From: Flammeovirgaceae bacterium
GTDB taxonomy: Bacteria > Bacteroidota > Bacteroidia > Cytophagales > Cyclobacteriaceae
DNA length: 30,351 bases
Assembly: GCA_947457025.1 (NCBI GenBank)
Contig: CANGUI010000001.1
Location: 1-30,351, forward strand
Direction of reading: 5' to 3'
In this document: piece by piece, positions 1 through 7,235 of the stretch
Layout: every line of letters starts with the position of its first letter
Numbering within the stretch: position 1 is the stretch's first letter
Translations under genes and position numbers: made by a program
The notes under the pieces: model-generated
Seen by the model: the letters and a program-made list of their open reading frames with translations, nothing else
Told to the model about the DNA's origin: nothing
Database searches by the model: none

Positions 1-350
1 AGATCATCGGCAATACGTATGGCGCACAGGAATGCTTTTTTAACCGTTTCGAAAATTGGGTTACCGCCTTGCCGCCCAAAGGAAAAATCAGAATCAGCGA
101 ACTGGAATTGGAATTCGCGGCATTCCCACTTCGTTTATATTGTCTGGTGTTGAGCGAAGCGGTCGTGATCCTTTTCAATGGAGGAATCAAAACAGGGCGC
201 ACCGCTCAGGAAAGTGAAGATTTGAGTATGAAGTTTTATGAAGCCAATGAGTTTTCGAAACGAATACAAGAGGCATTACATGCGGAGGAAATTCTACTGA
301 ATGGCCGCACAATCACGTATTACAACGGAAGCAACGAAATAATTTTATAG
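1..350 (+). CDS. RelE/HigB-like toxin, 3' part (5' end outside window)
   Basis: The frame is open from base 3 with no stop before TAG at 348-350, so the start lies upstream; a TTG at 69 is inside the frame and is not a convincing start. About 115 residues are visible. The core reads FPLRLYCLVLSEAVVILFNG followed by GIKTG, then a helical stretch ending at EALHAEEI. This resembles the beta-sheet core and C-terminal helix of small RelE/ParE/HigB-like proteins that in Bacteroidota sit directly before an XRE-type regulator. Family members usually inhibit translation by cleaving mRNA on the ribosome; that activity here is inference from family and position. The next gene, an HTH antitoxin, starts 7 bases downstream, so the two are probably co-transcribed in toxin-first order, as in HigBA. 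No catalytic residues can be assigned with certainty from this sequence. Confidence 0.6.
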   Translation, partial: IIGNTYGAQECFFNRFENWVTALPPKGKIRISELELEFAAFPLRLYCLVLSEAVVILFNGGIKTGRTAQESEDLSMKFYEANEFSKRIQEALHAEEILLNGRTITYYNGSNEIIL

Positions 351-357
351 ATAAACC

Positions 358-753
358 ATGCGAAGCAAAGTACTACAGCGAATCCTGGATGAAACTCCGA
401 AAGAGGTAGAAATCTTCGTCAGGCTTTACGGAGATATTATCGTGCGTGTGCATCAAATTTTAAAAGAGAAAGGTCTGACGCAAAAGGAGCTGGCCGCGCG
501 CATGGATAAAGAGCCCTCTGAAATCAGCCGCTGGCTGAAGGGGCAGCACAATTTTACATTGATGAGTCTTTCTAAGCTGATGGCCGAGTTAGACGAGGTG
601 ATCTTGTATGTCCCTCGTAAAGACTCGTTTCACGTGCAGCGCGGTGGCCAATTCAAGTCTTCGGTAGCAAAAGCCGAACCGGTATCGGGCACCATCCCGT
701 TTACTTCAACACATCGCCAGGAGTTAACGCCTACAGAACCTGTTGCCGCCTGA
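358..753 (+). CDS. XRE/HigA-like HTH antitoxin with C-terminal extension
   Basis: A 131-residue protein starting at ATG 358. Residues about 27-80 form a helix-turn-helix domain: LKEKGLTQKELAARMDKEPS, then EISRWLKGQHNFTLMSL. The WLxGxHNFT motif is typical of antitoxins of the HigA/XRE type in Bacteroidota. It should neutralise the upstream toxin and repress the operon. After the DNA-binding domain come about 45 residues (from VPRKDSFHV at 85 to the end) that are polar, proline-rich and of low complexity. In known toxin-antitoxin-chaperone systems a C-terminal tail of the antitoxin is the chaperone addiction (ChAD) segment bound by a SecB-like chaperone. Because a SecB-like gene follows immediately, this tail is a good ChAD candidate; that assignment is inference. 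The stop codon ends 1 base before the ATG of the next gene. Confidence 0.8.
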   Translation: MRSKVLQRILDETPKEVEIFVRLYGDIIVRVHQILKEKGLTQKELAARMDKEPSEISRWLKGQHNFTLMSLSKLMAELDEVILYVPRKDSFHVQRGGQFKSSVAKAEPVSGTIPFTSTHRQELTPTEPVAA

Positions 754-754
754 T

Positions 755-1294
755 ATGGAACGCAAACCAATTGAACCGGGGAAGATTGTGATGCGCGAGT
801 TTCGCCTCGTAAAAGGTCAGATTGATAGTCCGTATGAATTCAAAGTATCCAACATACAGAAATTCGATTATGATGTCGCATATAGCCCAGCCATAAATCT
901 CAACGAAAGTTTGATTAAAGCTGATTTTGCGATAAACATTTCATCGCAAAGCGAAGGAAACCAAGTGGAGGCCACTGGCAGCTATCACTTCACGTTTGTC
1001 TTCTTTTATGAACATTTGAAGGATCATGCCGTGCTTTTACCTGGTGCTGGATTTGATTGGAATCCAACCCTTGCAAACGCTATTGCGTCTATCACTTACT
1101 CAACTTCAAGGGGTATTCTTCTATCGCGTTTTCAGGGCACCGCAATGAGTTCTTTCATTCTGCCGGTGGTAGATCCAAATGCCCTAATGCAGCCAGCCAC
1201 TGGAACAACCAAACGAACAGCGCATCTGGCCGCTCCTGAGAAAAACGTGGCAGAGCAGAGTTTTCCTACTTCATCTTCCCAAAATCCGCAATGA
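755..1294 (+). CDS. SecB-like chaperone, probable TAC component
   Basis: A 179-residue protein. I chose ATG 755, directly after the antitoxin stop; an in-frame TTG at 743 would only add four residues. The stretch of residues 103-145 (NPTLANAIASITYSTSRGIL, then LSRFQGTAMSSFILPVVDPN) matches the conserved SecB region in which the pattern SRG-x-n-x-P-V-D-F-D-AL closes the fold, and residues 50-85 contain alternating beta strands (ADFAINIS, SYHFTFVFF). SecB proteins keep clients unfolded and are tetrameric; solitary SecB-like proteins next to HigBA modules hold the antitoxin tail. No secretory signal peptide is seen, so a cytoplasmic location is expected. The last 35 residues are low-complexity (TTKRTAHLAAPEKN onward). 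The gene's 3' end overlaps convergent rlpA by 29 bases. Family assignment is from motif recognition only. Confidence 0.65.
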   Translation: MERKPIEPGKIVMREFRLVKGQIDSPYEFKVSNIQKFDYDVAYSPAINLNESLIKADFAINISSQSEGNQVEATGSYHFTFVFFYEHLKDHAVLLPGAGFDWNPTLANAIASITYSTSRGILLSRFQGTAMSSFILPVVDPNALMQPATGTTKRTAHLAAPEKNVAEQSFPTSSSQNPQ

Positions 1295-1952
1295 ACGCAT
1301 CCGGGAATTTTCTCTTTATTCCACGCAGAAAATCTTCCGCCTTTTTGCGCGATTTGAAGGAACCGACTATCAGGCTGTAAAATTTCACGCCGTTAAGAAT
1401 TTTCACCTGCACAACTACTTTTTTTTGGTAACTCTTTTTCAGGTTGTCGGCTAACCGCATCAGGTTTACCAACTCCTGGTATGTTCCGATTTGTATGCCG
1501 AAACCCGCGGGCTGATCGCGTTCAATTTCAAAATCGTAGAACTCGCGCTCATCCACACTCACCCGGTCTATCGCTTGCACGGGGCTGGCCGGCTTGCCAT
1601 CACCCGCATCCAGTACTTCGAGCCGCACATCGGCTAAACCTTGATTGACGAACCCGAGCCGTTCCGCCGCGGCCTTGCTCAGGTCGATGATGCGCTCTTC
1701 CACATATGGCCCTCGGTCATTGATTACCACTTCAACCGCCTGCTGGTTTGCCGTGTTGGTAACCCGCACCCGCGTGCCAAAAGGCAGGGTTTTGTGGGCT
1801 GCCGTTAGTTTGCTGTGCTTGTATTTTTCGCCACTGGCGGTTGCACGCCCCTCAAATTTGTCGGCATAAAAAGAGGCCTTGCCACTTTGGGTTTGGGCGC
1901 CGGCGCTGCACACCATCCCGATCAATAGAAAAAATGTTGCACCCGTTTTCAT
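1266..1952 (-). CDS. rlpA: RlpA-like septal ring lytic transglycosylase with SPOR domain
   Basis: A 228-residue exported protein. Residues 1-19 are a signal peptide (cleavage after SAGA). Residues about 22-112 are the RlpA double-psi beta-barrel, beginning GKASFYADKFEGRATASGE and containing VINDRGPYVEERIIDLS, where Asp79 lies in the conserved NDRGP motif. Residues about 150-226 form a SPOR domain (FGIQIGTYQEL to SLIVGSFKSRKKAEDFL), which binds denuded glycan strands at the division septum. RlpA family members cleave glycan strands lacking stem peptides and help daughter cells separate. Bacteroidota homologues often lack a lipobox, as here: the cleavage site is followed by Gln, not Cys. A TACCTTTG -7 box ends 5 bases before the ATG, suggesting its own promoter and a leaderless transcript. 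The 3' end overlaps the SecB-like gene. Confidence 0.9.
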   Translation of the reverse strand: MKTGATFFLLIGMVCSAGAQTQSGKASFYADKFEGRATASGEKYKHSKLTAAHKTLPFGTRVRVTNTANQQAVEVVINDRGPYVEERIIDLSKAAAERLGFVNQGLADVRLEVLDAGDGKPASPVQAIDRVSVDEREFYDFEIERDQPAGFGIQIGTYQELVNLMRLADNLKKSYQKKVVVQVKILNGVKFYSLIVGSFKSRKKAEDFLRGIKRKFPDAFIADFGKMK

Positions 1953-1957
1953 AATAT

Positions 1958-1965
1958 CAAAGGTA
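1958..1965 (-). promoter_or_regulatory. -7 box TACCTTTG of rlpA
   Basis: On the minus strand the box reads TACCTTTG, a perfect match to the Bacteroidota -7 consensus TAnnTTTG. It ends 5 bases before the rlpA start codon at 1952. No clear -33 TTTG is seen at the usual 18-21 base distance; only a TTTT at 1983-1986. Confidence 0.5.
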
Positions 1966-1990
1966 GCGTATTGGGGTCAACGAAAATAGG

Positions 1991-2100
1991 CAGCCCCCGC
2001 CCCGGCTGCACCGGGGCGGTCACGCTATCCGCTGCAACTCCGCGCCCCCCCCGCATGCCCACCCCTGGCGGGGTTTCCGCTCCTATCGTTGGCTGTGGCG
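1991..2100. repeat. GC-rich intergenic hairpin element
   Basis: The 245 bases between the beta-barrel gene and rlpA are strikingly C/G-rich. They hold a perfect hairpin with 9-base arms (CCGCCCCGG at 1997-2005, loop CTGCA, CCGGGGCGG at 2011-2019), a run of eight C around 2045-2052, and a second hairpin ACCCC-TGGC-GGGGT at 2061-2074. Between and after them lie CACGCTATCCGCTGCAA and TTTCCGCTCCTATC. From memory, similar GC-rich intergenic sequences with these last two motifs recur in Bacteroidota genomes; I see no second copy in this window, so repeat status is inference. Open frames here look non-coding. There is no T-run after the stems, so it is not a standard terminator. Confidence 0.45.
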
Positions 2101-2197
2101 GTTCCATTCATTCCGTCCGGTGTAGAAGAGTAGGTCGGTGTGCGTTACTCGCCCACATCAGCAGAACCAAGACTCGGATGATCACGCCTCTACTGCG

Positions 2198-2899
2198 CTA
2201 ATCCCACACATACAGTTTCTTTTCTTTGGTGATCATCTTGGCCAGAGAAAAATGAAAAAGATGCACGTTGAAATCCTGGTAGGGTCGCTCCCGCTGCCCC
2301 TGCGCATTCAGCGTCTCGAAATCCTTGTTGAAAAAGGGCGTCAGGTAATAGGTAAACCGGAAACTCGCCCCGTGCGGCAAACGTACGCCCACAAAAAGGG
2401 TATGGTTAATGGCGTTTACGCGGCGGCTGAACCAGTAATTAAACTTGTCGCGCTTCTCCCCGCCAACAAAGGTTTTCTCCTTGTAGTTGATGGGAACTTC
2501 CAGCGCGTATCCCGCAAATAAAAACCGGCGGTCCATGTTCCCCACCTTAATGGCAACAGGTATCCCAACATTGTAGGTGCGGCTTTTTTTGCGGATTAAA
2601 TCCGACTCATCATAAATGAAGCCCACGTTTCGCAGACTCAGGCCGGTGAAAAAGCCATGCCTCCTGCCCGCGTCCAGGTGCAGCAACGACTGGCCATGAA
2701 AGAAAACGCTCAGCCGTGGCACACTCGGTTCCTCGAGGCCATTGCGCCTGATGTTGGCAAATCCCAGTATAAACTCGCCATCGGAAGTGCCATAGAACTT
2801 TTGCGCATGGCCCCAGGCTGGCAGCAGCCACGCGGCCAACAAAAGGGAGCCCATGCGTAGCTGTTTTACATTCGAAAACAAAATCGGAAAGGTCATCAT
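2198..2899 (-). CDS. Outer membrane beta-barrel protein (PorT-like), hypothetical
   Basis: About 233 residues. Tandem ATGs at 2899 and 2896 are preferred; a TTG at 2932 also opens the frame. The N-terminus carries a signal peptide: positive residues (VKQLR), a hydrophobic core ([14 protein letters not shown]) and cleavage after GHA. The rest alternates polar and aromatic residues in short strands ([44 protein letters not shown]), typical of a small outer membrane beta-barrel such as the PorT family. Function is unknown; PorT-like proteins include assembly factors of the type IX secretion system, but most members are uncharacterised. The C-terminus (KKLYVWD) does not end in Phe. The gene lies divergent to glyA across about 125 bases and upstream of rlpA on the same strand, separated by the GC-rich element. 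Confidence 0.75.
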   Translation of the reverse strand: MMTFPILFSNVKQLRMGSLLLAAWLLPAWGHAQKFYGTSDGEFILGFANIRRNGLEEPSVPRLSVFFHGQSLLHLDAGRRHGFFTGLSLRNVGFIYDESDLIRKKSRTYNVGIPVAIKVGNMDRRFLFAGYALEVPINYKEKTFVGGEKRDKFNYWFSRRVNAINHTLFVGVRLPHGASFRFTYYLTPFFNKDFETLNAQGQRERPYQDFNVHLFHFSLAKMITKEKKLYVWD

Positions 2900-2992
2900 C
2901 GTGTGTAGCTCATGTTCCGGTAGAGACTGCAAAACTACCGCCAGGTTGCCTGAAATGTTTTCCCAAAGCCGGTTTTATTTGGCTATCTGGCT

Positions 2993-3000
2993 TATTTTTG
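2993..3000 (+). promoter_or_regulatory. -7 box TATTTTTG of glyA
   Basis: TATTTTTG is a perfect TAnnTTTG match. It lies 23 bases before the glyA ATG at 3024, giving a leader of roughly 15-20 bases. No -33 TTTG is found at normal spacing; a TTTG at 2978-2981 is too close. Confidence 0.5.
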
Positions 3001-3023
3001 GGCGCAAATTGGAGGCCCCTGTT

Positions 3024-4295
3024 ATGAAGCGCGATAAACTTGTTTTTGATCTGATCGACAAAGAGAAACACCGCCAGGAACATGGCATCGAACTGATTGC
3101 CAGCGAAAACTTTGCGTCTCCGCAGGTGATGAAAGCCCAGGGCTCAGTGCTCACCAACAAATATGCTGAAGGATTGCCGGGAAAGCGGTACTACGGTGGT
3201 TGCGAAGTGGTGGATGAAGTGGAACAAGTGGCGATCGAGCGCGTGAAGACACTGTTCGGGGCCGTATGGGCCAATGTGCAACCCCACTCGGGCGCGCAAG
3301 CCAATGCGGCGGTGATGCTCGCCTGCCTCAAACCCGGCGATAAAATCCTGGGCTTCGATCTGGCCCACGGCGGCCACCTCACACACGGCTCACCGGTAAA
3401 TTTTTCAGGAAAGCTCTACAGCCCATCGTTTTATGGCGTTGAGCAGGAAACCGGCCTGATCGACTTCGACAAGGTGAAAGAAATTGCCCTGCGCGAAAAG
3501 CCCAAAATGATCATCTGTGGAGCCTCTGCTTACAGCCGCGATTGGGACTATGTCAAGTTGCGCGCAGCGGCCGATGCGGTTGGGGCGCTGCTGCTGGCCG
3601 ATATCTCACACCCGTCGGGACTTATTGCCCGCGGGTTGCTGAACGACCCCATGAAACATTGCCACATTGTAACCACGACCACGCACAAAACCCTGCGCGG
3701 TCCTCGCGGCGGCCTGATCATGACGGGCGAAAACATCGATAACCCGTGGGGCATCAAAACACCCAAGGGCGAGCTGCGCAAGCTTACATCCCTGCTCGAC
3801 TCCGGCGTGTTTCCCGGCACGCAGGGCGGCCCGCTGGAGCACGTCATCGCAGCAAAAGCAGTCGCCTTTGGGGAAGCACTCTCAGACGAATTCATGGAGT
3901 ACATCGTGCAGGTAGCCAAGAATGCCAAAGCAATGGCTGCCGAGTTTGTGAAACGCGGCTACACAATCAGCTCCGGGGGCACCGATAACCACCTCATGCT
4001 GATCGACCTGCGTTCGAAAAACCTCACCGGCAAGCTGGCTGAGGAGGCACTGATCAAAGCTGACATCACCATCAACAAAAACATGGTGCCGTTCGATACG
4101 CAGTCGCCCATGGTTACCTCCGGCATGCGCATCGGTACACCGGCCATCACCACCCGCGGGTTGAAAGAAAAAGATGTGATCCGGGTAGTAGATCTGATTG
4201 ATGAGGCCCTCAGAAAACCGTCAGACGAGAAACACCTGAAGGCCGTGAAGCGTAAAGTAAACACGTTTATGCAGAAGTTTCCCTTGTACGCGTAA
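3024..4295 (+). CDS. glyA: Serine hydroxymethyltransferase
   Basis: A 423-residue cytoplasmic PLP enzyme that converts serine and tetrahydrofolate to glycine and 5,10-methylene-tetrahydrofolate, the main one-carbon source. The start [10 protein letters not shown] at ATG 3024 gives normal family length; the frame stays open upstream to about 2853, but that part overlaps the divergent gene's start and is not conserved-looking. The PLP-binding motif [14 protein letters not shown] is complete, with the Schiff-base lysine at 222. Other family signatures are [43 protein letters not shown] and [13 protein letters not shown]; the latter carries the cofactor-contacting Asp193 and His196. tatC follows after 15 bases on the same strand, so the two are probably co-transcribed. 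Confidence 0.97.
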   Translation: MKRDKLVFDLIDKEKHRQEHGIELIASENFASPQVMKAQGSVLTNKYAEGLPGKRYYGGCEVVDEVEQVAIERVKTLFGAVWANVQPHSGAQANAAVMLACLKPGDKILGFDLAHGGHLTHGSPVNFSGKLYSPSFYGVEQETGLIDFDKVKEIALREKPKMIICGASAYSRDWDYVKLRAAADAVGALLLADISHPSGLIARGLLNDPMKHCHIVTTTTHKTLRGPRGGLIMTGENIDNPWGIKTPKGELRKLTSLLDSGVFPGTQGGPLEHVIAAKAVAFGEALSDEFMEYIVQVAKNAKAMAAEFVKRGYTISSGGTDNHLMLIDLRSKNLTGKLAEEALIKADITINKNMVPFDTQSPMVTSGMRIGTPAITTRGLKEKDVIRVVDLIDEALRKPSDEKHLKAVKRKVNTFMQKFPLYA

Positions 4296-4310
4296 GCCCG
4301 CCCCTTTGTC

Positions 4311-5177
4311 ATGCCGCTCGATCAGGAACCCGTAGACTACCCCGGCGAAAAAGAAATGTCTTTCCTCGATCACCTCGAGGAGCTGCGTTGGCACGTGGTG
4401 CGGTCGGCCTTTGCCATCGTCATCTTCATGATCGTGGCGTTCATTTTTACCGGCTGGATTTTCGATAACATCATCTTTGCGCCCTCTAAACCCAGCTTCC
4501 CCACCTTTCAGGCGCTGTGCCGTCTGGGCGAATACACCGGAGCAAAAGATAAACTCTGCGTAGAGCAGATTCCGTTCAAGATCCAGAGCCGCTTCATGAC
4601 AGGTCAGTTTACCATGCAGTTTCTCTCGGCCTTTGTGATCGGGTTGATTCTCGCCTTTCCCTACGTGTTTTGGGAAATTTGGCGCTTTGTGAAGCCGGGC
4701 CTGCACATCAAAGAACGGCTCGTCACGCGCGGTGCCGTCTTTTGGGTCACCTTCTTGTTCACGCTTGGCATTCTGTTTGGGTATTATGTGCTCTGTCCGA
4801 TGTCGATCTGGTTCTTTTCGTCGTACACGATCAGCGATGTAATCGTCAACGAATTTGATATCACATCGTACGTGCAGACCATCGTGGCGCTGGTGTTTGG
4901 CAGCGGGCTGCTGTTTCAATTGCCTGTCGTGGTGTACTTCCTCACCAAGATCGGGATTCTTACCCCGCAGTTCATGCGCAAGTACCGCAAACATGCCGTC
5001 GTGATCATCCTCATCCTGGCGGCGCTCATCACGCCTCCCGATCCGCTGAGCCAGACGATCATTGCGCTGCCGCTCTACATCCTATACGAAGTCAGCATCT
5101 TTGTATCTGCCGGTGTGTTACGCCGGAAACGGAAACAGCAGGAAGCCGAAGACCGGGCCAGCGCTGCCGGAGCCTGA
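4311..5177 (+). CDS. tatC: Sec-independent protein translocase TatC
   Basis: A 288-residue polytopic inner-membrane protein, the twin-arginine signal receptor of the Tat pathway. The family signature at the N-terminus is present: MSFLDHLEELRWHVVRS before the first membrane helix (AFAIVIFMIVAFIFTG). Further helices follow at FVIGLILAFPYVFWEIWRFV, then KPGL, GAVFWVTFLFTLGILFGYYV, VQTIVALVFGSGLLFQLPVV and VVIILILAALITPPDP, the last ending with the conserved TPPDPLSQ motif. The loop between helices 1 and 2 (about residues 55-105) is longer than in E. coli and includes two cysteines. The C-terminus is charged and cytoplasmic. tatA/tatB are not in this window. It lies 15 bases after glyA. Confidence 0.96.
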   Translation: MPLDQEPVDYPGEKEMSFLDHLEELRWHVVRSAFAIVIFMIVAFIFTGWIFDNIIFAPSKPSFPTFQALCRLGEYTGAKDKLCVEQIPFKIQSRFMTGQFTMQFLSAFVIGLILAFPYVFWEIWRFVKPGLHIKERLVTRGAVFWVTFLFTLGILFGYYVLCPMSIWFFSSYTISDVIVNEFDITSYVQTIVALVFGSGLLFQLPVVVYFLTKIGILTPQFMRKYRKHAVVIILILAALITPPDPLSQTIIALPLYILYEVSIFVSAGVLRRKRKQQEAEDRASAAGA

Positions 5178-5243
5178 GGCATTCGGTGGTGAAAAATGGC
5201 GGTGAATCTGTTCTCCGGCTGTTCGCCTGAAGATGAAAATCGC

Positions 5244-5251
5244 TACCTTTA
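5244..5251 (+). promoter_or_regulatory. Possible -7 box TACCTTTA of rpiB
   Basis: TACCTTTA matches TAnnTTTG at seven of eight positions and lies 70 bases before the rpiB ATG within the 144-base gap after tatC. No convincing -33 element is visible, so this is only a candidate. Confidence 0.25.
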
Positions 5252-5321
5252 ACTGCGTGAGCCGGCAGCCGAAATACAGCCAGACGTTTTTCGCCTTAAT
5301 GGGTCTTGTGCGAGGGTAAAT

Positions 5322-5774
5322 ATGGAAAACAAGAATCATAATTCACGTACGGTTGCAGTGGGCTCAGATCATGCGGGCTTTGAGTACAAGGAGCACCTGG
5401 TGAGGTGGCTGAAAGACAGGGGATACACCTTGAAGGACTTTGGCCCCCGCAATGCTGACTCGGTAGATTACCCCGATTTTGCCCATCCTGTTGCCGGTGC
5501 CGTGGAGCGCGGGGAGTATACGTTCGGGCTCCTGCTGTGTGGCAGCGCCAACGGGGTGGCCATCACCGCCAATAAAAGACCGGGTATCCGGGCTGCTATC
5601 TGCTGGACGGAAGAGCTTGGCCGCCTCGCACGCCAGCATAACAACGCCAATGTTCTTTGCCTGCCCGCCCGCTTCATAACGAAAGTTGACGCCGAGAACA
5701 TTCTGCACGCGTTTTTGCAGACGCCGTTCGAAGGTGGCCGTCATGCCAGGCGGGTGGAGAAAATCAGCGGCTAA
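5322..5774 (+). CDS. rpiB: Ribose-5-phosphate isomerase B
   Basis: A 150-residue cytoplasmic RpiB/LacAB-family isomerase interconverting ribose 5-phosphate and ribulose 5-phosphate. Conserved features are the VAVGSDHAGFEYKE start (Asp16, His17), the VDYPDFAHPV segment, the active-site loop LLCGSANGVAITANK with catalytic Cys73, the RAAICW strand and QHNNANVLCLPARF with His106. The loop has Ala where most homologues have Gly (CGSG/CGTG), a mild deviation that need not abolish activity. Length is normal for the family. The last 11 bases overlap the end of the convergent membrane-protein gene. Confidence 0.93.
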   Translation: MENKNHNSRTVAVGSDHAGFEYKEHLVRWLKDRGYTLKDFGPRNADSVDYPDFAHPVAGAVERGEYTFGLLLCGSANGVAITANKRPGIRAAICWTEELGRLARQHNNANVLCLPARFITKVDAENILHAFLQTPFEGGRHARRVEKISG

Positions 5775-7158
5775 CGCGCCGGTAGTAGCGATCCCCTTCC
5801 CGTCGGTATTGCGAGGCCAGCCGGGGCAGATGAACAAAATGTGCCGCCAGCCTATCCTCCGGATCCCAAATCACATCAGGGGGATTTTTGATTATCATAC
5901 TGGACAGCCGTTCAACCGATTCCATATAACCTGCCTCCAGCAATGGGGTAGCGAGGTTGTGGTCGATGAAGCCGCCCCCGAGACGATGATGCAAGTAAAA
6001 GTCACGCTGCGGTGCCAGCGCCATGACGCGAGTATACCCGCCGAAGGGTGATGTGGCACTCACCCGGAGCTTGCGGTAGTCCACTATACCCGGCGTACCT
6101 GCGCGGTGTAGGTAGAAGCCTGCCAGGATTGTGGCCACCAACAAGCGGGTCATCCACTCGGCAATCCAACGGCGTCGGATGAGCAAGAGGTAATAGCTGA
6201 TGAAATATGAAGCAGAGGGCAGAAAAGTGATGAAACTCTGAGGGGTGCGCTCGCGCGTAATCAGCCACTCCACAACGGCAAAAATCATCCACCAGAACAT
6301 TACCTGGAAAAGTTGCGATTGGTACTTGGTAAACCGGGCTTCGCGGCTCATCACCAACAGGGAAAAAAGCAAATAGGCAAGCGGAATGATGACGAGCCCA
6401 AACAAACCCGCGCCGCTGACATAGGCGGTTGTGGCCACCGTGAAATTAGCCCGGTAAAAGTGTGTCCACCAGTACGCGAGCGTTCCGTGATAGAAGTGGT
6501 AAGTAGTGAAGGCCAGATGCAGGAAGCAGAACCCCAGCAGCAGCAAAAGGATTCGCCGCCCTGTGGGACGGGTATAGATCGCAAGCAGGGCCAGGGTGCC
6601 AATGAAAAAAATGATATAGGAAAACAGGAAGAGCGTGGCTGCACCCAGGTAGAAACCGAGCAGAAATATGGTTTCATCCCGTTGCTCGCGAAACTCCAGT
6701 TCGCGAAACAGAAAATTCAAAGCCAGAAGCAGCATCAGGCTGCCGAGTAACGCGGGCGTAACGGTAAAAAAATCAAACGACAAAAAGCAGAGCACTACAA
6801 AAACGAAACCTGGTACATACGTGCTGTCGGGGTACACCCGGTTGGTGATTAACAGGCGCACAAAGATCGCAGCCTCCAAAAACAGGATGCCGGCAGCAAC
6901 GCAACTGTGGGCCGGGAGCGATCGCCCGAAGAATACATCGAGCAGTTGAAATGCCCAGGCCGCCAGCGGTGCCGTGCTGTCAATCGCTTCTGCGTACAGG
7001 CGCAAACCGGTGTTGGCGGTTTCGCCCACGAGAACCGCCCGCAGCACCGGGTAGGTGGGGATGGGCGCCAAAAAGAGTAACGGCAGGAAGCCGGCCAGCA
7101 GCAATGCGAACATGAAAAGCAACCGGTAGGGATCGTTGAAACGAAAAAGCTGAAGCAC
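5764..7158 (-). CDS. DUF6427-like polytopic membrane protein
   Basis: A strongly hydrophobic protein of about 464 residues with roughly ten to twelve membrane segments. Examples are LLFMFALLLAGFLPLLFLA, VFVVLCFLSFDFFTVTPALL, LFLFSYIIFFIGTLALLAIY and LFGLVIIPLAYLLFSLLVMS. The last 90 residues are hydrophilic and contain a loop LAPQRDFYLHHRLGGGFIDH. The beginning LQLFRFNDPYRLLF resembles Bacteroidota DUF6427 proteins, which normally start just before such an F-x-x-N-x-P motif; I therefore prefer GTG 7158 over the TTG at 7191, although the latter has AAGGAA just upstream. Function is unknown. The gene is divergent from the lipid kinase gene and ends convergently inside rpiB by 11 bases. Confidence 0.75.
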   Translation of the reverse strand: MLQLFRFNDPYRLLFMFALLLAGFLPLLFLAPIPTYPVLRAVLVGETANTGLRLYAEAIDSTAPLAAWAFQLLDVFFGRSLPAHSCVAAGILFLEAAIFVRLLITNRVYPDSTYVPGFVFVVLCFLSFDFFTVTPALLGSLMLLLALNFLFRELEFREQRDETIFLLGFYLGAATLFLFSYIIFFIGTLALLAIYTRPTGRRILLLLLGFCFLHLAFTTYHFYHGTLAYWWTHFYRANFTVATTAYVSGAGLFGLVIIPLAYLLFSLLVMSREARFTKYQSQLFQVMFWWMIFAVVEWLITRERTPQSFITFLPSASYFISYYLLLIRRRWIAEWMTRLLVATILAGFYLHRAGTPGIVDYRKLRVSATSPFGGYTRVMALAPQRDFYLHHRLGGGFIDHNLATPLLEAGYMESVERLSSMIIKNPPDVIWDPEDRLAAHFVHLPRLASQYRREGDRYYRRVSR

Positions 7159-7235
7159 GCCGAGGGAAATATCTGTGCGAAGTAAAGACAAAATTTCCTT
7201 GAACCCGTATCTTGGGAAAGGTTTTACACCGGTGC

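Noticed and set aside
1971..2201. 76-codon plus-strand frame over the GC-rich intergenic element
   Set aside because: Composition follows the hairpins and C-runs; Pro/Gly/Arg-rich translation with no family resemblance.
2853..3023. N-terminal extension of glyA
   Set aside because: Frame is open but would overlap the divergent gene's start and the glyA promoter box; SHMT normally begins at the ATG 3024 context.
4221..4994. 257-codon minus-strand frame opposite the glyA end and tatC
   Set aside because: Shadow of tatC: very charged His/Lys-rich translation, and the plus strand encodes clear TatC motifs.
6313..6750. 145-codon plus-strand frame inside the DUF6427-like gene
   Set aside because: Antisense to membrane helices gives Gln/Lys-rich noise; no start context and no homology recognised.
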